A stretch of 37,523 nt of DNA from an uncultured Eubacteriales bacterium (GCA_900315255.1 OMYH01000008.1:1-37523), one strand, 5' to 3'. Counted from the first letter of the stretch, positions 16,127 through 24,892 are shown. Numbers and translations are program-made. The notes: generated from the letters alone by a model not told the origin.

Positions 16127-17554
16127 TTGGTTAACGGAATTACAAAAAGATGGTTGTTCAATTATCTTGTTGTTACAGTGGTGATCATAATTGCCTTTAT
16201 TGTCGGATTATCGATTGCCGTGAGAAATTACTATTACGACGGTATAGAAAGCGTCCTGACGGATGCGGGAATGCAGGCGAGAGAAGCCCTGTCTGATATA
16301 GACCTGTCGCAGGACTCGGGTGGAGAAGCTCACATTCGCAGCTATGTCGAGAATTTCGGCGATAAGGAGAGAATAGAGCTGTCGGTGCTTGACATGGACG
16401 GAAGGGTTCAGTATTCCTCAACGGGATTTCCCTCCGATGATACGCAGTCGGTCAACGATGCTGAGCAGGCACTGTCATCTGCCGACGGTATCAGTGTAAA
16501 AATCAGATCGCTTGTTTCGGGCGAGAAGATCATGACCTGCACGGTCGCACTGAAAAACAAGGACGGAGAGGTTTATGCAGCTTTGCGTTTTGCGGTATCC
16601 TTGACCGAGGCGGATACAAGGGTGCTGTATGCTATTGTAATAATAGTTGCGGCGGCGGTATTGATCCTGGCTTCCGTGGTGATACCAGGACTTATGTTCA
16701 TAAGAACGATAGTCAAGCCTGTCAGAGAATTGTGTGCAACGGCAAGGAGGATCGCCCAGGGCGACTATGAAACAACTGCCGCAAAGATGTATGACGATGA
16801 GATAGGCGAGCTGTCCGACAGCATTAATTATATGTCCGAGGAGATAAAAACCTCCGACAGCATGAAGAATGATTTCATTTCGTCCATATCGCACGAGCTG
16901 AGGACTCCGCTCACTGCGATAAAGGGTTGGGCTGAAACTATGTCTATCGGAGAACCCGATCCCGTTACTATGGGAAAGGGCCTGAATATAATAATAAACG
17001 AAACCGAACGTCTGTCGGGAATGGTGGAGGAACTGCTTGATTTTTCAAGGCTGCAAAACGGCAGAATGGTTCTTGTTATGGATAAGATGGATCTGCTTGC
17101 CGAGCTTGACGAAGCTGTTTATATGCTCAAAGAACGTGCCGTGAGCGAGAAGAAACGGTTTGTCTATGAACAGCCCGAGGGCGTTGCGGCAGTGCTTGGA
17201 GATAAGAACAGATTAAGACAGGTGTTCATCAATATAATAGATAATGCTATAAAATACACTGCGGAGGGCGGCGTCATCGGGATAAGAGTGACCTGTGACG
17301 AGGATCAGGCTCATGTCATCATAAGTGACACGGGCTGCGGTATAGCCGCAGAGGATCTGCCTAAAATAAAGGATAAGTTCTATAAGGCGAATCAGACTGT
17401 CAGAGGAAGCGGAATAGGTCTTGCGGTAGCAGACGAGATCATGAAGCTGCACAAGGGAAGCCTGGATATAGCAAGTGAAGAGAATACGGGCACGACGGTT
17501 ACGATCAGTATCCCGCTGCTTGACAGCGATGACGAGGAGATCCTGAGAAGCTGA
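16127..17554 (+). CDS. PhoR-type membrane sensor histidine kinase
   Basis: A TTG start with AAGGAG 8 bases upstream gives 475 residues. Two membrane helices (about 8-32 and 167-193) enclose an extracytoplasmic sensor domain of some 135 residues with no recognised ligand motif. HAMP spans about 190-243. The dimerisation domain has the phospho-acceptor His256 in SISHELRTPLTAI. The ATPase domain has the N-box NIIDNAIKY (Asn373), G1 DTGCGI (401-406) and G2 GSGIGLAV (427-434). It is the cognate kinase of the regulator just upstream. Confidence 0.92.
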   Translation: MVNGITKRWLFNYLVVTVVIIIAFIVGLSIAVRNYYYDGIESVLTDAGMQAREALSDIDLSQDSGGEAHIRSYVENFGDKERIELSVLDMDGRVQYSSTGFPSDDTQSVNDAEQALSSADGISVKIRSLVSGEKIMTCTVALKNKDGEVYAALRFAVSLTEADTRVLYAIVIIVAAAVLILASVVIPGLMFIRTIVKPVRELCATARRIAQGDYETTAAKMYDDEIGELSDSINYMSEEIKTSDSMKNDFISSISHELRTPLTAIKGWAETMSIGEPDPVTMGKGLNIIINETERLSGMVEELLDFSRLQNGRMVLVMDKMDLLAELDEAVYMLKERAVSEKKRFVYEQPEGVAAVLGDKNRLRQVFINIIDNAIKYTAEGGVIGIRVTCDEDQAHVIISDTGCGIAAEDLPKIKDKFYKANQTVRGSGIGLAVADEIMKLHKGSLDIASEENTGTTVTISIPLLDSDDEEILRS

Positions 17555-17581
17555 TATTATTAAGGAAAGAAGAGAATATGA

Positions 17582-18535
17582 ATGGCTGAAAAAACGAAAA
17601 TAAAGACCTCGATCGGCGGTTCTGCACTTATTGAGGGTATCATGATGAGAGGTCCGAAGCACACCAACGTAGCGGTGAGAATGAACGATAATTCTATATA
17701 CTGCGAAGAGGTGGAGTTTAAATCTATTGCAGGTGATGTGAAGTTTTTCAAGCTTCCTTTTGTAAGAGGCTTCGTTTCACTGGTCGATTCTATGAGACTT
17801 AGCATGAAGTGCCTCACGCTTTCTGCCGATAAGGCTATGGAGGGCGGCGCAGAAGAGGAAGAACCGACTAAATTCGAGAAATGGGCAATGGATAAGTTCG
17901 GAGATAAATTCTATAATATGCTTATGGCGGTCGCTTCGGTACTCGGTGTGCTGCTGGCGGTAGTTCTGTTTTTCTGGATCCCGTCCGTTATCTTCAATGG
18001 TCTCGCAAAGGTTGCCCCCGCTCTTGATAAGGGTACTGTTTGGAGAAGCGTGCTTGAGGGAATACTCAAAATCGCAATATTCCTGGGGTATATTATAATA
18101 ATATCGAGAACGCCTGACATGAAACGGACTTTCATGTATCACGGAGCAGAGCATAAGACGATATTCTGTTATGAGAATTTAGAGGAGCTGACCGTCGAGA
18201 ACGTCCGCAAATACACACGTTTTCACCCGAGGTGCGGCACAAGCTTCATGATAATCATGCTGCTTGTCGGCATTATCATCGGATTGTTCATTACCGCAAA
18301 GAATCCGTTCCTGCGGGCATTCATAAAGATACTGCTTCTGCCGGTATCATGCGGAATAGGCTATGAGCTGATCAAGCTTTGCGCAAAGTATGACAACGCA
18401 TTCACAAGGATAGTTGCAGCCCCGGGACTGATGGCTCAGAGGATAACGACTATTGAACCCGATGACAGCATGATCGAGGTCGCAATAGCAGCGATAAAGC
18501 CTGTGATCCCCGAGAACGGTGAGGACAGGATATGA
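17582..18535 (+). CDS. DUF1385 membrane protein
   Basis: This 317-residue protein carries the DUF1385 (YqhQ-like) signatures: GGSALIEGIMMRGP at about residues 12-25, PFVRGFVSLVDSM, MYHGAEHKTIFCYE, and FHPRCGTSF. Several membrane helices lie between residues 110 and 265. The conserved His/Glu/Cys residues hint at metal or substrate binding, but the family has no firm function. It overlaps prmC by 4 bases, a pairing that recurs in Firmicutes. Confidence 0.85.
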   Translation: MAEKTKIKTSIGGSALIEGIMMRGPKHTNVAVRMNDNSIYCEEVEFKSIAGDVKFFKLPFVRGFVSLVDSMRLSMKCLTLSADKAMEGGAEEEEPTKFEKWAMDKFGDKFYNMLMAVASVLGVLLAVVLFFWIPSVIFNGLAKVAPALDKGTVWRSVLEGILKIAIFLGYIIIISRTPDMKRTFMYHGAEHKTIFCYENLEELTVENVRKYTRFHPRCGTSFMIIMLLVGIIIGLFITAKNPFLRAFIKILLLPVSCGIGYELIKLCAKYDNAFTRIVAAPGLMAQRITTIEPDDSMIEVAIAAIKPVIPENGEDRI

Positions 18536-19380
18536 CGCTCGGTGAGGTCTTTAAAAGGGGCGAACGGTTGCTTGCCGAAGCGGATATTCCCGATCCCGAC
18601 GTCGATTCCGCCGTACTTATGGAGCATTTTTTTGGGTGCGACAAGGCAAGACTTATCATACACGGACACGATATTGCCGCCGATAGACTGACGGAGAAAT
18701 TTTTCTCGGCGATAGAAGAACGGAAAACCGGCCGCCCGCTGCAGTATATCACAGGAATATGGAACTTCATGGGTTATGATTTCTATGTGGGCGAGGGCGT
18801 GCTTATTCCACGTGACGATACCGAGATACTTGCCGAAGAGGTTTGTTCTTTTTTCTGCGGCAGAAAGGGTGCTGCGGCAATAGACCTGTGCTCGGGCAGC
18901 GGAGCTGTTGCTGTGACCTTGGGCAAGCTTTGCCCCGACTGTACGGTGACGGCGGTGGAGTATTCGCAGGACGCACTGGAGTATCTTAAAAAAAATATTG
19001 CTTTGAATAATGCCGTAAATGTCACAGCGGTGTTCGGTGATGTTACGGCTTGTTTTGATGAATATGAGGACGAGTCGTTTGACTTGATAGCGTCAAATCC
19101 GCCGTATATAGAAAGTGACGAGATAGACACACTTCAGAGGGAGCTTCAGTTTGAACCGAGAATGGCTCTTGACGGAGGGAAAGACGGACTGTACTTTTAC
19201 AGGATAATTACAGAAAAATGGAGATCCAAGCTGAAGGCAGGCGGTATGCTTGCTTTTGAAGTAGGAGAAAGGCAAAGCTTGCCCGTTAGTGAGCTGCTCC
19301 GACAGCACGGATTTGAGGATATATACACAAAAGAGGATCTGCACGGATACAACAGGATAGTGTGCGGAACGAAAAAATAA
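18532..19380 (+). CDS. prmC: Peptide chain release factor N5-glutamine methyltransferase
   Basis: This 282-residue protein has an N-terminal helical domain that binds release factor and a SAM-binding domain with DLCSGSGAVAV (118-128). The catalytic tetrapeptide NPPY is at 189-192, the signature of N5-glutamine methyltransferases (HemK). LIPRDDTEIL precedes the SAM domain as in known PrmC. It methylates the GGQ glutamine of RF1/RF2. Its ATG overlaps the DUF1385 stop, and recA follows after 20 bases. Confidence 0.92.
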   Translation: MTLGEVFKRGERLLAEADIPDPDVDSAVLMEHFFGCDKARLIIHGHDIAADRLTEKFFSAIEERKTGRPLQYITGIWNFMGYDFYVGEGVLIPRDDTEILAEEVCSFFCGRKGAAAIDLCSGSGAVAVTLGKLCPDCTVTAVEYSQDALEYLKKNIALNNAVNVTAVFGDVTACFDEYEDESFDLIASNPPYIESDEIDTLQRELQFEPRMALDGGKDGLYFYRIITEKWRSKLKAGGMLAFEVGERQSLPVSELLRQHGFEDIYTKEDLHGYNRIVCGTKK

Positions 19381-19400
19381 TATAAAAAGGAATGATCAAA

Positions 19401-20612
19401 ATGGCAGTAGATAAAGAAAAAGCTCTTAATACCGCTATCGCGCAGATCGAGAAGCAGTTCGGCAAGGGCGCAATAATGCGTATGGGACAAAAAGAGGTGC
19501 TGAAAGTAGACGCTATCCCGACGGGATCGCTGTCGCTTGATATTGCACTTGGTATCGGCGGTCTGCCGAGAGGAAGGATCATCGAGATGTACGGTCCCGA
19601 AAGCTCGGGCAAAACGACCTTGTCACTCCACTGCATAGCGGAGGCGCAGAAGCAGGGCGGTACGGTAGCGTTCATAGACGTTGAACACGCTCTTGACCCC
19701 GTATATGCTCAGGCACTCGGAGTAGACGTTGATTCTCTGCTCGTATCGCAGCCCGACACTGGCGAGCAGGCGCTTGAGATCACCGAGGCTCTCGTTCGTT
19801 CAGGCGCAGTTGACGCAATAGTTGTGGACTCGGTTGCTGCTCTTGTTCCGAAAGCGGAGATAGAGGGCGAGATGGGCGACTCTCATGTCGGCCTGCAGGC
19901 AAGACTTATGTCCCAGGCACTCAGAAAGCTCACGGGCGCAATCTCAAAGAGCAACTGCGTGGCTATCTTTATAAACCAGCTCAGAGAAAAGGTCGGCATA
20001 ATGTTCGGCAACCCCGAAGTAACTCCCGGAGGCAGGGCGCTCAAATTCTATTCGTCCGTTCGTCTTGAAATACGCAAGGGTGACTCTATCAAGGTGAACG
20101 CAGAAGTTATCGGAACTCACACAAAGGTCAAGGTAGTTAAAAACAAGATGGCTCCTCCGTTCAAGGAAGCAGAATTTGATATTATGTATGGTAAAGGTAT
20201 CTCGAAGGAAGGCGAGATAGTTGATCTCGGTGTCCGTGCAGATGTTATCAAAAAGTCGGGCGCATGGTTCAGCTATGGCGACAAACGTCTTGCACAGGGC
20301 AGAGATAAGGTCAAGGAGCTGCTTAAAAATGATCCCGAGCTTGCAAAGGAGATTGAAGAGAAGATTATGGCAAATATAGACAACCTTGCACCGATCCAGT
20401 CAAAGGGCAAAGCTGCTAAGGGTAAGTCGAAGAAGCAGGCTATCGAAGAAGCGGAGGCGGAATCAGAAACAGAGATTACATCTGAAGAGGACACAGCCGC
20501 CGAGCAGAGCAATATAGTTGAGATCGCAGATGATGCGGCGTTTGAAGAAGCGCCGAAACCGCAGGAGAAAAAGCCCGATCTGGCAGATCTCATGCTCGAT
20601 ATTAAGGAATAA
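19401..20612 (+). CDS. recA: Recombinase RecA
   Basis: The ATG at 19401 ([10 protein letters not shown]) is preferred over one 9 bases upstream that sits inside the ribosome-binding site. The 403-residue protein has Walker [10 protein letters not shown] (65-73), the MAW motif region, the L1/L2 DNA-binding loops around [22 protein letters not shown] split by family-standard spacing, and [16 protein letters not shown]. The last 65 residues are a long Lys-then-Glu/Ala-rich tail, longer than in Bacillus. RecA coats single-stranded DNA for homologous repair and SOS signalling. There is no clear LexA box in the short gap upstream. Confidence 0.97.
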   Translation: MAVDKEKALNTAIAQIEKQFGKGAIMRMGQKEVLKVDAIPTGSLSLDIALGIGGLPRGRIIEMYGPESSGKTTLSLHCIAEAQKQGGTVAFIDVEHALDPVYAQALGVDVDSLLVSQPDTGEQALEITEALVRSGAVDAIVVDSVAALVPKAEIEGEMGDSHVGLQARLMSQALRKLTGAISKSNCVAIFINQLREKVGIMFGNPEVTPGGRALKFYSSVRLEIRKGDSIKVNAEVIGTHTKVKVVKNKMAPPFKEAEFDIMYGKGISKEGEIVDLGVRADVIKKSGAWFSYGDKRLAQGRDKVKELLKNDPELAKEIEEKIMANIDNLAPIQSKGKAAKGKSKKQAIEEAEAESETEITSEEDTAAEQSNIVEIADDAAFEEAPKPQEKKPDLADLMLDIKE

Positions 20613-21211
20613 TGACGATCACGGATATACAGCCCGCAAGAAAGGGCATGAGCAGGGTCTATATCGACGGCGAATTCGCTGTATCTCTCGACACACGCGC
20701 CCTCAATGAAAACGCTGTTTCGGCGGGTATGGAGATAGACGATGAACAGCTGCATGAGCTTATTGAAAAATGCGGGTACAGACGTGCAAAAGAGAAAGCA
20801 CTCTGGCTGCTGTCCGGGAAGGATTATTCCAGACGTGATCTATTCGACAAGCTGGTCAAGGAGTCGGACGAGGATACTGCAGAAGAAATATGCGTCCGCA
20901 TGGAAGAGCTTGGACTTATCGACGACGAGAAGTACGCAAGGCGATTGGCGCACGACCTTTTCTATCTGAAAAAGCTCTCACGCAGAGGAGTAGTGTATAA
21001 GCTGATGGAAAAGGGCATTGACCGAGAACTTAGTGAGGAGATCGCAGATGAGTTTGATGTTGATCCCGTGGAGCAGCTGGTCGAGCTGATAGAGAGAAAA
21101 TACGCCGACAAGCTTGACGACGAAAAGGGCAGGCGGAGAACGATCGCAGCTCTGCAAAGGCTCGGTTACGGCTGGGGAGATATAAAATCTGCATTAGAGG
21201 AATTTGAGTAA
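20612..21211 (+). CDS. recX: Regulatory protein RecX
   Basis: This 199-residue helical protein starts on the last base of the recA stop (TAATG), so translation is coupled. It shows the three tandem RecX three-helix repeats, with GYRRAKEKALWLLSGKDYSRRDLFDKL in the first, EELGLIDDEKYARRLAHDLF in the second, and LQRLGYGWGDIKSAL at the end. RecX binds RecA filaments and limits their activity, which fits the position. Confidence 0.88.
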   Translation: MTITDIQPARKGMSRVYIDGEFAVSLDTRALNENAVSAGMEIDDEQLHELIEKCGYRRAKEKALWLLSGKDYSRRDLFDKLVKESDEDTAEEICVRMEELGLIDDEKYARRLAHDLFYLKKLSRRGVVYKLMEKGIDRELSEEIADEFDVDPVEQLVELIERKYADKLDDEKGRRRTIAALQRLGYGWGDIKSALEEFE

Positions 21212-21229
21212 TTTTCAGGAGGAATAATA

Positions 21230-22555
21230 ATGCCGAATACTGTGGGAATGGTCAGCTTAGGCTGTGCGAAGAACCGTGTTGACGCAGAAATGATGCTTTA
21301 CACGCTCAGGGAAGCAGGCTATAAGATCGTTGAAGAAGCGGCTATGGCTGATGTTGCGATAATCAACACCTGCGGCTTCATAGAGAGTGCAAAGCAGGAG
21401 AGTATAGACGAAATACTGGAGCTTGCAGCGCTCAAAAAAGAGGGTAAGATCAAGGCGATTATAGCCACGGGCTGCCTTGCCGAGAGATACAGGGAGCAGA
21501 TGATGAAGGAGCTGTACGAGATAGACGCAGTGGTCGGTATCGGTGCGAATGCTCAGATCGCCGACATTGTTGCAAAGGCACTGAAGAAAAACAAGGTGGA
21601 AGCATTCCCCGATAAATGCAATCTCCCGTTGGAAGGTAAGAGGATACAGAGTACGCCCTATTATTATGCGTACCTTAAAATTGCCGAGGGATGCGATAAT
21701 CACTGTACATACTGTGCTATACCAATGATAAGAGGCAAGTACCGTTCGAGAGAGATGGATAATATCGTCGCAGAGGCGCAGCAGCTTGCAAAGAACGGTG
21801 TTAAAGAGCTTATCGTTATTGCTCAGGATACCACAAAATACGGCGTTGATCTTTACGGAGAATACAAGCTTGCCGAGCTGTTAAGACGTGTCTGTAAGGT
21901 GGACGGTATCGAATGGGTAAGAGTGCTGTACTGCTATCCCGAGTGTATCACAGACGAGCTGATAGATGTATTTGCAGCAGAGGATAAGCTGCTCAAATAT
22001 ATGGATATTCCTTTACAGCACTGTAACGGCGATGTACTTAAACGCATGGGGCGTAAGGGGAATCGTGAAGAACTGACTGCTCTCATAAACAAGCTCAGGG
22101 AAAGAATACCGGGGCTGACTCTCAGGACGACCTTTATCACGGGTTTCCCCGGAGAAACAGAGGAGCAGTTCGAGGAGCTTGCGGAGTTTGTAAATGAGAT
22201 AAAGTTTGAGAGAATGGGATGTTTCCCGTATTCTCAGGAGGAAGACACACCTGCGGCACGTATGCCCGATCAGATCGACGAGGATATAAAGGAGCGCCGC
22301 GCAGAGATACTCATGGACAGTCAGCAGGTGATCATGCAGAAGAACTGCGAAAAGCTTATCGGTACTCAGATCGAGGTTGTAGTCGAGGGCTTCGACCGCT
22401 ATGCGGAATGCTATTTCGGCAGGAGCAAGGCAGACGCCCCCGAGGTAGACGGCAAGGTGTTCTTTACGGTATCGGGAGATAAGCCGAAGCAGGGGGATAT
22501 CATTAAAGTACAAGTGACAGACTGCCTTGACTGCGATCCCATCGGAGAAGCGTAG
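21230..22555 (+). CDS. rimO: Ribosomal protein S12 methylthiotransferase
   Basis: This 441-residue radical-SAM enzyme has an N-terminal UPF0004 domain with Cys12 (SLGCAKNRVD), Cys48 (INTCGF) and Cys82 (GCLAER) for an auxiliary iron-sulfur cluster. The radical-SAM triad CDNHCTYC (155-162) follows, and a C-terminal TRAM-like domain follows that. The VDAEMML segment and lack of tRNA-enzyme features favour RimO over MiaB. It adds a methylthio group to an Asp of ribosomal protein S12. AGGAGG precedes the ATG. Confidence 0.92.
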   Translation: MPNTVGMVSLGCAKNRVDAEMMLYTLREAGYKIVEEAAMADVAIINTCGFIESAKQESIDEILELAALKKEGKIKAIIATGCLAERYREQMMKELYEIDAVVGIGANAQIADIVAKALKKNKVEAFPDKCNLPLEGKRIQSTPYYYAYLKIAEGCDNHCTYCAIPMIRGKYRSREMDNIVAEAQQLAKNGVKELIVIAQDTTKYGVDLYGEYKLAELLRRVCKVDGIEWVRVLYCYPECITDELIDVFAAEDKLLKYMDIPLQHCNGDVLKRMGRKGNREELTALINKLRERIPGLTLRTTFITGFPGETEEQFEELAEFVNEIKFERMGCFPYSQEEDTPAARMPDQIDEDIKERRAEILMDSQQVIMQKNCEKLIGTQIEVVVEGFDRYAECYFGRSKADAPEVDGKVFFTVSGDKPKQGDIIKVQVTDCLDCDPIGEA

Positions 22556-22603
22556 CCTTCGCCCTCGGGAGAAGGTGGCAGCCGAACGGCTGACGGATGA
22601 GGC
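22553..22603. repeat. REP-like palindromic element after rimO
   Basis: CCTTC/GAAGG and CAGCCG-AA-CGGCTG form two adjacent hairpins directly after the rimO stop, ending in ACGGATGAGG. This design recalls intergenic REP-like elements scattered through clostridial genomes. It may also stabilise or terminate the rimO message, though there is no clean T-run. Confidence 0.5.
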
Positions 22604-22681
22604 ATATTCTGTAAGGCAACAGAAAATAAAACGGTTATTTTCGCTTTCCGATTTTTACCATATAAATAGGGAGGAATACTA

Positions 22682-23254
22682 TTGAACTTACCAAACAAAT
22701 TAACTCTTCTCAGGATAATCCTTGTGCCGTTCTTTGTGGCGGCGCTGCTTCTTAAGATAATCCCCTATCATTATATTATTGCGCTGGTTATTTTTGCAGT
22801 GGCTTCGATAACCGATATGCTTGACGGCAAGATCGCCCGCAAGTATAATATGGTGACCGACTTCGGCAAGTTCGCCGACCCGCTCGCAGACAAGATACTC
22901 GTCATATCGGCATTCACCTGTTTTGTCGAAATGGGTATCGTAAGCTCGGTGTTTGTGATCATCGTCCTGTTCAGGGAGTTCACTGTGACGTCTATCAGGC
23001 TTGTGGCTGCAGAGAACGGCAAGGTTGTTGCGGCGAATATGTGGGGCAAGGCAAAGACTGTCAGTCAGATGGTCGCAATTATTGTTGTTCTGCTCTACGG
23101 CGTTGTTACCGATATAACACAGCTCGGTGAAAATGTTGTTTTTATTTCAACGATAGTTCAGCAGGTTATATTGTGGATCTCCGCTCTGCTTACAGTCATT
23201 TCGGGCGTGATCTATATAAAGGATAATTTCGGATTTATAAAAAATGCAAAATAA
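22682..23254 (+). CDS. pgsA: CDP-diacylglycerol--glycerol-3-phosphate 3-phosphatidyltransferase
   Basis: A TTG start behind GGGAGG gives a 190-residue membrane protein. The CDP-alcohol phosphotransferase signature is complete: Asp45, Asp48-Gly49, Ala52-Arg53, Gly62, Asp66 and Asp70 within DMLDGKIARKYNMVTDFG and FADPLADK. It makes phosphatidylglycerol phosphate, the first committed step to phosphatidylglycerol and cardiolipin. Four to five membrane helices surround the motif. It ends the housekeeping run and has its own terminator. Confidence 0.92.
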   Translation: MNLPNKLTLLRIILVPFFVAALLLKIIPYHYIIALVIFAVASITDMLDGKIARKYNMVTDFGKFADPLADKILVISAFTCFVEMGIVSSVFVIIVLFREFTVTSIRLVAAENGKVVAANMWGKAKTVSQMVAIIVVLLYGVVTDITQLGENVVFISTIVQQVILWISALLTVISGVIYIKDNFGFIKNAK

Positions 23255-23262
23255 AACAAATT

Positions 23263-23298
23263 GGCGGTGGTATAATAGAAATACCGCCGTTTTTTTGC
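23263..23298 (+). terminator. Terminator of pgsA
   Basis: GGTGGTAT pairs with ATACCGCC (8 bp, one G-U) with extra GC pairs at the base, followed by a run of seven T after G. Confidence 0.8.
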
Positions 23299-23300
23299 AT

Positions 23301-23330
23301 AAAAAAGCAAGCCGGGAAACCCCGACTTGC
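23301..23330 (-). terminator. Terminator of the pilin pseudogene
   Basis: Read on the minus strand, GCAAGTCGGG pairs with CCCGGCTTGC across a short T-rich loop, followed by TTTTTT. A near-identical hairpin lies at 24105-24130. Confidence 0.85.
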
Positions 23331-23356
23331 GGTCATGTTAGTTTAATGATCAACGG

Positions 23357-23794
23357 TTACATCGGAGAAAGAGCAACGATCTCTGTAGTGCCGTTAATAA
23401 CAGAGCCGCCTGTGCCGTTAGCTCGGATAGAGGCAGAACCGTCTTTCCATACGATCTCATATGTCGATCCCCCGATCGTACGTTGATGAAGAAGGGCGAT
23501 TTTAAGATTGTTCTCTGCCAACACGTCCCCTACGGTTGCGTCTGCGGCGATGTTATCTAAATATGTCGTAACAGTATTGCCCGCCTTGTAGGTGTTGATA
23601 GCTTATTTGAGAACCATATCAATTGTTGTCTTGTCGGATTCGAGAGCGGAAAGCTTTGCAGAGTTTATCGTTGTTGTAATAACCGGAATTGCGATTGCCG
23701 CCAGGATCGCAAGAATCGCAATAACGATTACAAGTTCAACGAGCGTAAAGCCCTTTTTCGACCTATTTGCCTGAATTTTCTGTACCATTGTCAT
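23357..23794 (-). pseudogene. Type IV pilin-like protein with in-frame stop
   Basis: AAAGAGGT lies 8 bases before the ATG at 23794. The N-terminus has a short basic leader, then the class III prepilin cleavage site KKGFTLVELVIVIAILAILA, the universal type IV pilin/pseudopilin motif with Gly/Phe cleavage and Glu5. At 23603-23605 an in-frame TAA ends the frame after 63 residues. The same frame then stays open to 23357 with a coherent pilin-sized C-terminus (AINTYKAGNTV, IVWKDGSASI, TTEIVALSPM), totalling about 144 residues. This is a single nonsense change, a sequencing error or readthrough. Confidence 0.8.
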
Positions 23795-23802
23795 AAAGCG
23801 TT

Positions 23803-23920
23803 ACCTCTTTTCTAAAATATATCCTCCGATCAATCGATCGGCATTCCCCAAGATATATGTCCCTGTTTTATTGAATACGGGCGGGACGCCACGGAAGCTG
23901 TCGGCTTCATTCTGATTATA
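23803..23920 (-). promoter_or_regulatory. Pilin leader: -10 candidate, hairpin, ribosome-binding site
   Basis: On the minus strand a TATAAT lies at 23915-23920, followed by a leader of about 115 bases. That leader contains CCGATC-GATT-GATCGG (hairpin, plus 23826-23841) and the AAAGAGGT site. No good -35 is seen. The stretch from 23921 to 24054 holds nothing I can name. Confidence 0.4.
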
Positions 23921-24054
23921 CGATCCTATCATTAAATATACACTGCGATTGTGAATGCTATGTGAAAAACATTGGAAAATGTTATGTTCTTTTGTGCTGA
24001 TTTGTATTGATTTTAAGGCGGAGAGGTAATATCTTTGCATAGTTTGCAGAGTAA

Positions 24055-24130
24055 GAAAAGCCGGTCACAAGAACCGGGCAGCATGTTTGCAAAAAGCACA
24101 AAAAGCAAGCCGGGCAAAAACCCGACTTGC
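24055..24130 (-). terminator. Two tandem terminators after the frameshifted surface gene
   Basis: On the minus strand, GCAAGTCGGG/CCCGGCTTGC (plus 24105-24130) is followed by a T-rich tract. A second hairpin, CCGGT/ACCGG (plus 24061-24077), is followed by CTTTTCTT. The first is nearly the same sequence as the pilin terminator at 23301-23330. Confidence 0.75.
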
Positions 24131-24163
24131 GATTTAGTGATAAAAACTATGTTTTGCGTTTTA

Positions 24164-24683
24164 TTACTTCGGACCAAGGCTTGATATTTTTATAGTTCCT
24201 GAGAGAGAAGCTACACCTGAGTTCGCAAAGTTCGCACCAACTACAACAGATGCACCGTTGTGTTCAGGATACATTTCTTTTTGAACGTTACGAAGTTCAG
24301 CAATATATGTATTTGTTCGATCGCATTCAATCTCTCTGGAGGATTTTTTTATCCAAATAAGATTTCAAATCATCAGCCACTTCTTTTTTTGAATTATCGT
24401 CTAAACTATCCATTTTTGCAACATTAAGTACAAGATCTTCTGAAAACGTTTCATAATTCACAGATAGATTTTCTTCTGTCAATCCTGTTCGTAAGTATAC
24501 TTCGTCTGTAAAAACACTGTATTCGATATCTTCTACCCAAAGACGTACTGTTATCTTATCATTGTTAGATTTCATCTTGTCAAAAAGGACAGGGTCGATC
24601 TTATCTTTCCACGCAGCTGAGGGTGAATCCTCTGTCTCGGCTACAGTCTCTGCAGCAAAGGAATCATATTGGGAGTGAGCCAC
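24164..24683 (-). pseudogene. Ruminococcal surface-protein remnant, frameshifted at a homopolymer
   Basis: From a GTG at 24683 the frame encodes DKIDPVLFDKM, ITVRLWVEDIEYS and RTGLTEENLSVNYE, ending at 24327 after about 118 residues. At seven consecutive T (plus 24344-24350) removal of one base would continue the protein as KSSREIECDRTNTYI, then AELRNVQKEMY and GASVVVGANFANSG, to a TAA at 24164. IRLWV-DIDY, TGLTEENL and R-E--RTDTYI...ARE-Y are segments I recall from Ruminococcus extracellular proteins. The signal peptide is missing and no ribosome-binding site precedes 24683, so it is also 5'-truncated. The biochemical role is unknown. Confidence 0.65.
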
Positions 24684-24860
24684 GGCAAAGTTTCCGCCAA
24701 AGACAGTATGCTCATTCAGCGTTATGTTATCAAACTAAAACAGCTCGACGACACCCAGCTAAAAGCAGCAGACGTGAACGGTGATGGCAAGGTCACCAAT
24801 AAAGACGCCCTCGCTATTCTCCGCTTTACGATCGGATTTAAGGTCGAAGGCTTGTCATAA
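24678..24860 (+). pseudogene. C-terminal dockerin module, 5'-truncated
   Basis: The frame reads GKVSAKDSMLIQRYVIKL, then AADVNGDGKVTNKDALAI, then LRFTIGF before a TAA at 24858. This is a type I-like dockerin: the second calcium loop (DVNGDGKVTNKD) is intact, while the first has lost its DVNxDG start and now reads GVSHGKV. Dockerins attach secreted enzymes to cohesin scaffolds in cellulosome- or amylosome-forming ruminococci. Here the rest of the enzyme is gone and the fragment abuts the divergent surface remnant. Confidence 0.8.
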
Positions 24861-24870
24861 TATAGTTATA

Positions 24871-24892
24871 TTAAGGAACCACTGATTAAATC
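24871..24892 (+). repeat. 22-bp repeat, copy 1
   Basis: TTAAGGAACCACTGATTAAA followed by TC recurs exactly at 37427-37448 in the same orientation. Both copies adjoin truncated extracellular-protein fragments. It may be the end of a dispersed element. Confidence 0.8.

Noticed and set aside
23803..23920. Cyclic di-GMP riboswitch upstream of the pilin gene
   Set aside because: Pilin leaders often carry one, but the conserved GCAAACC and related core words are absent on the minus strand.
23801..24040. 79-residue minus-strand ORF upstream of the pilin
   Set aside because: No family features; it overlaps the predicted promoter and leader of the pilin gene.
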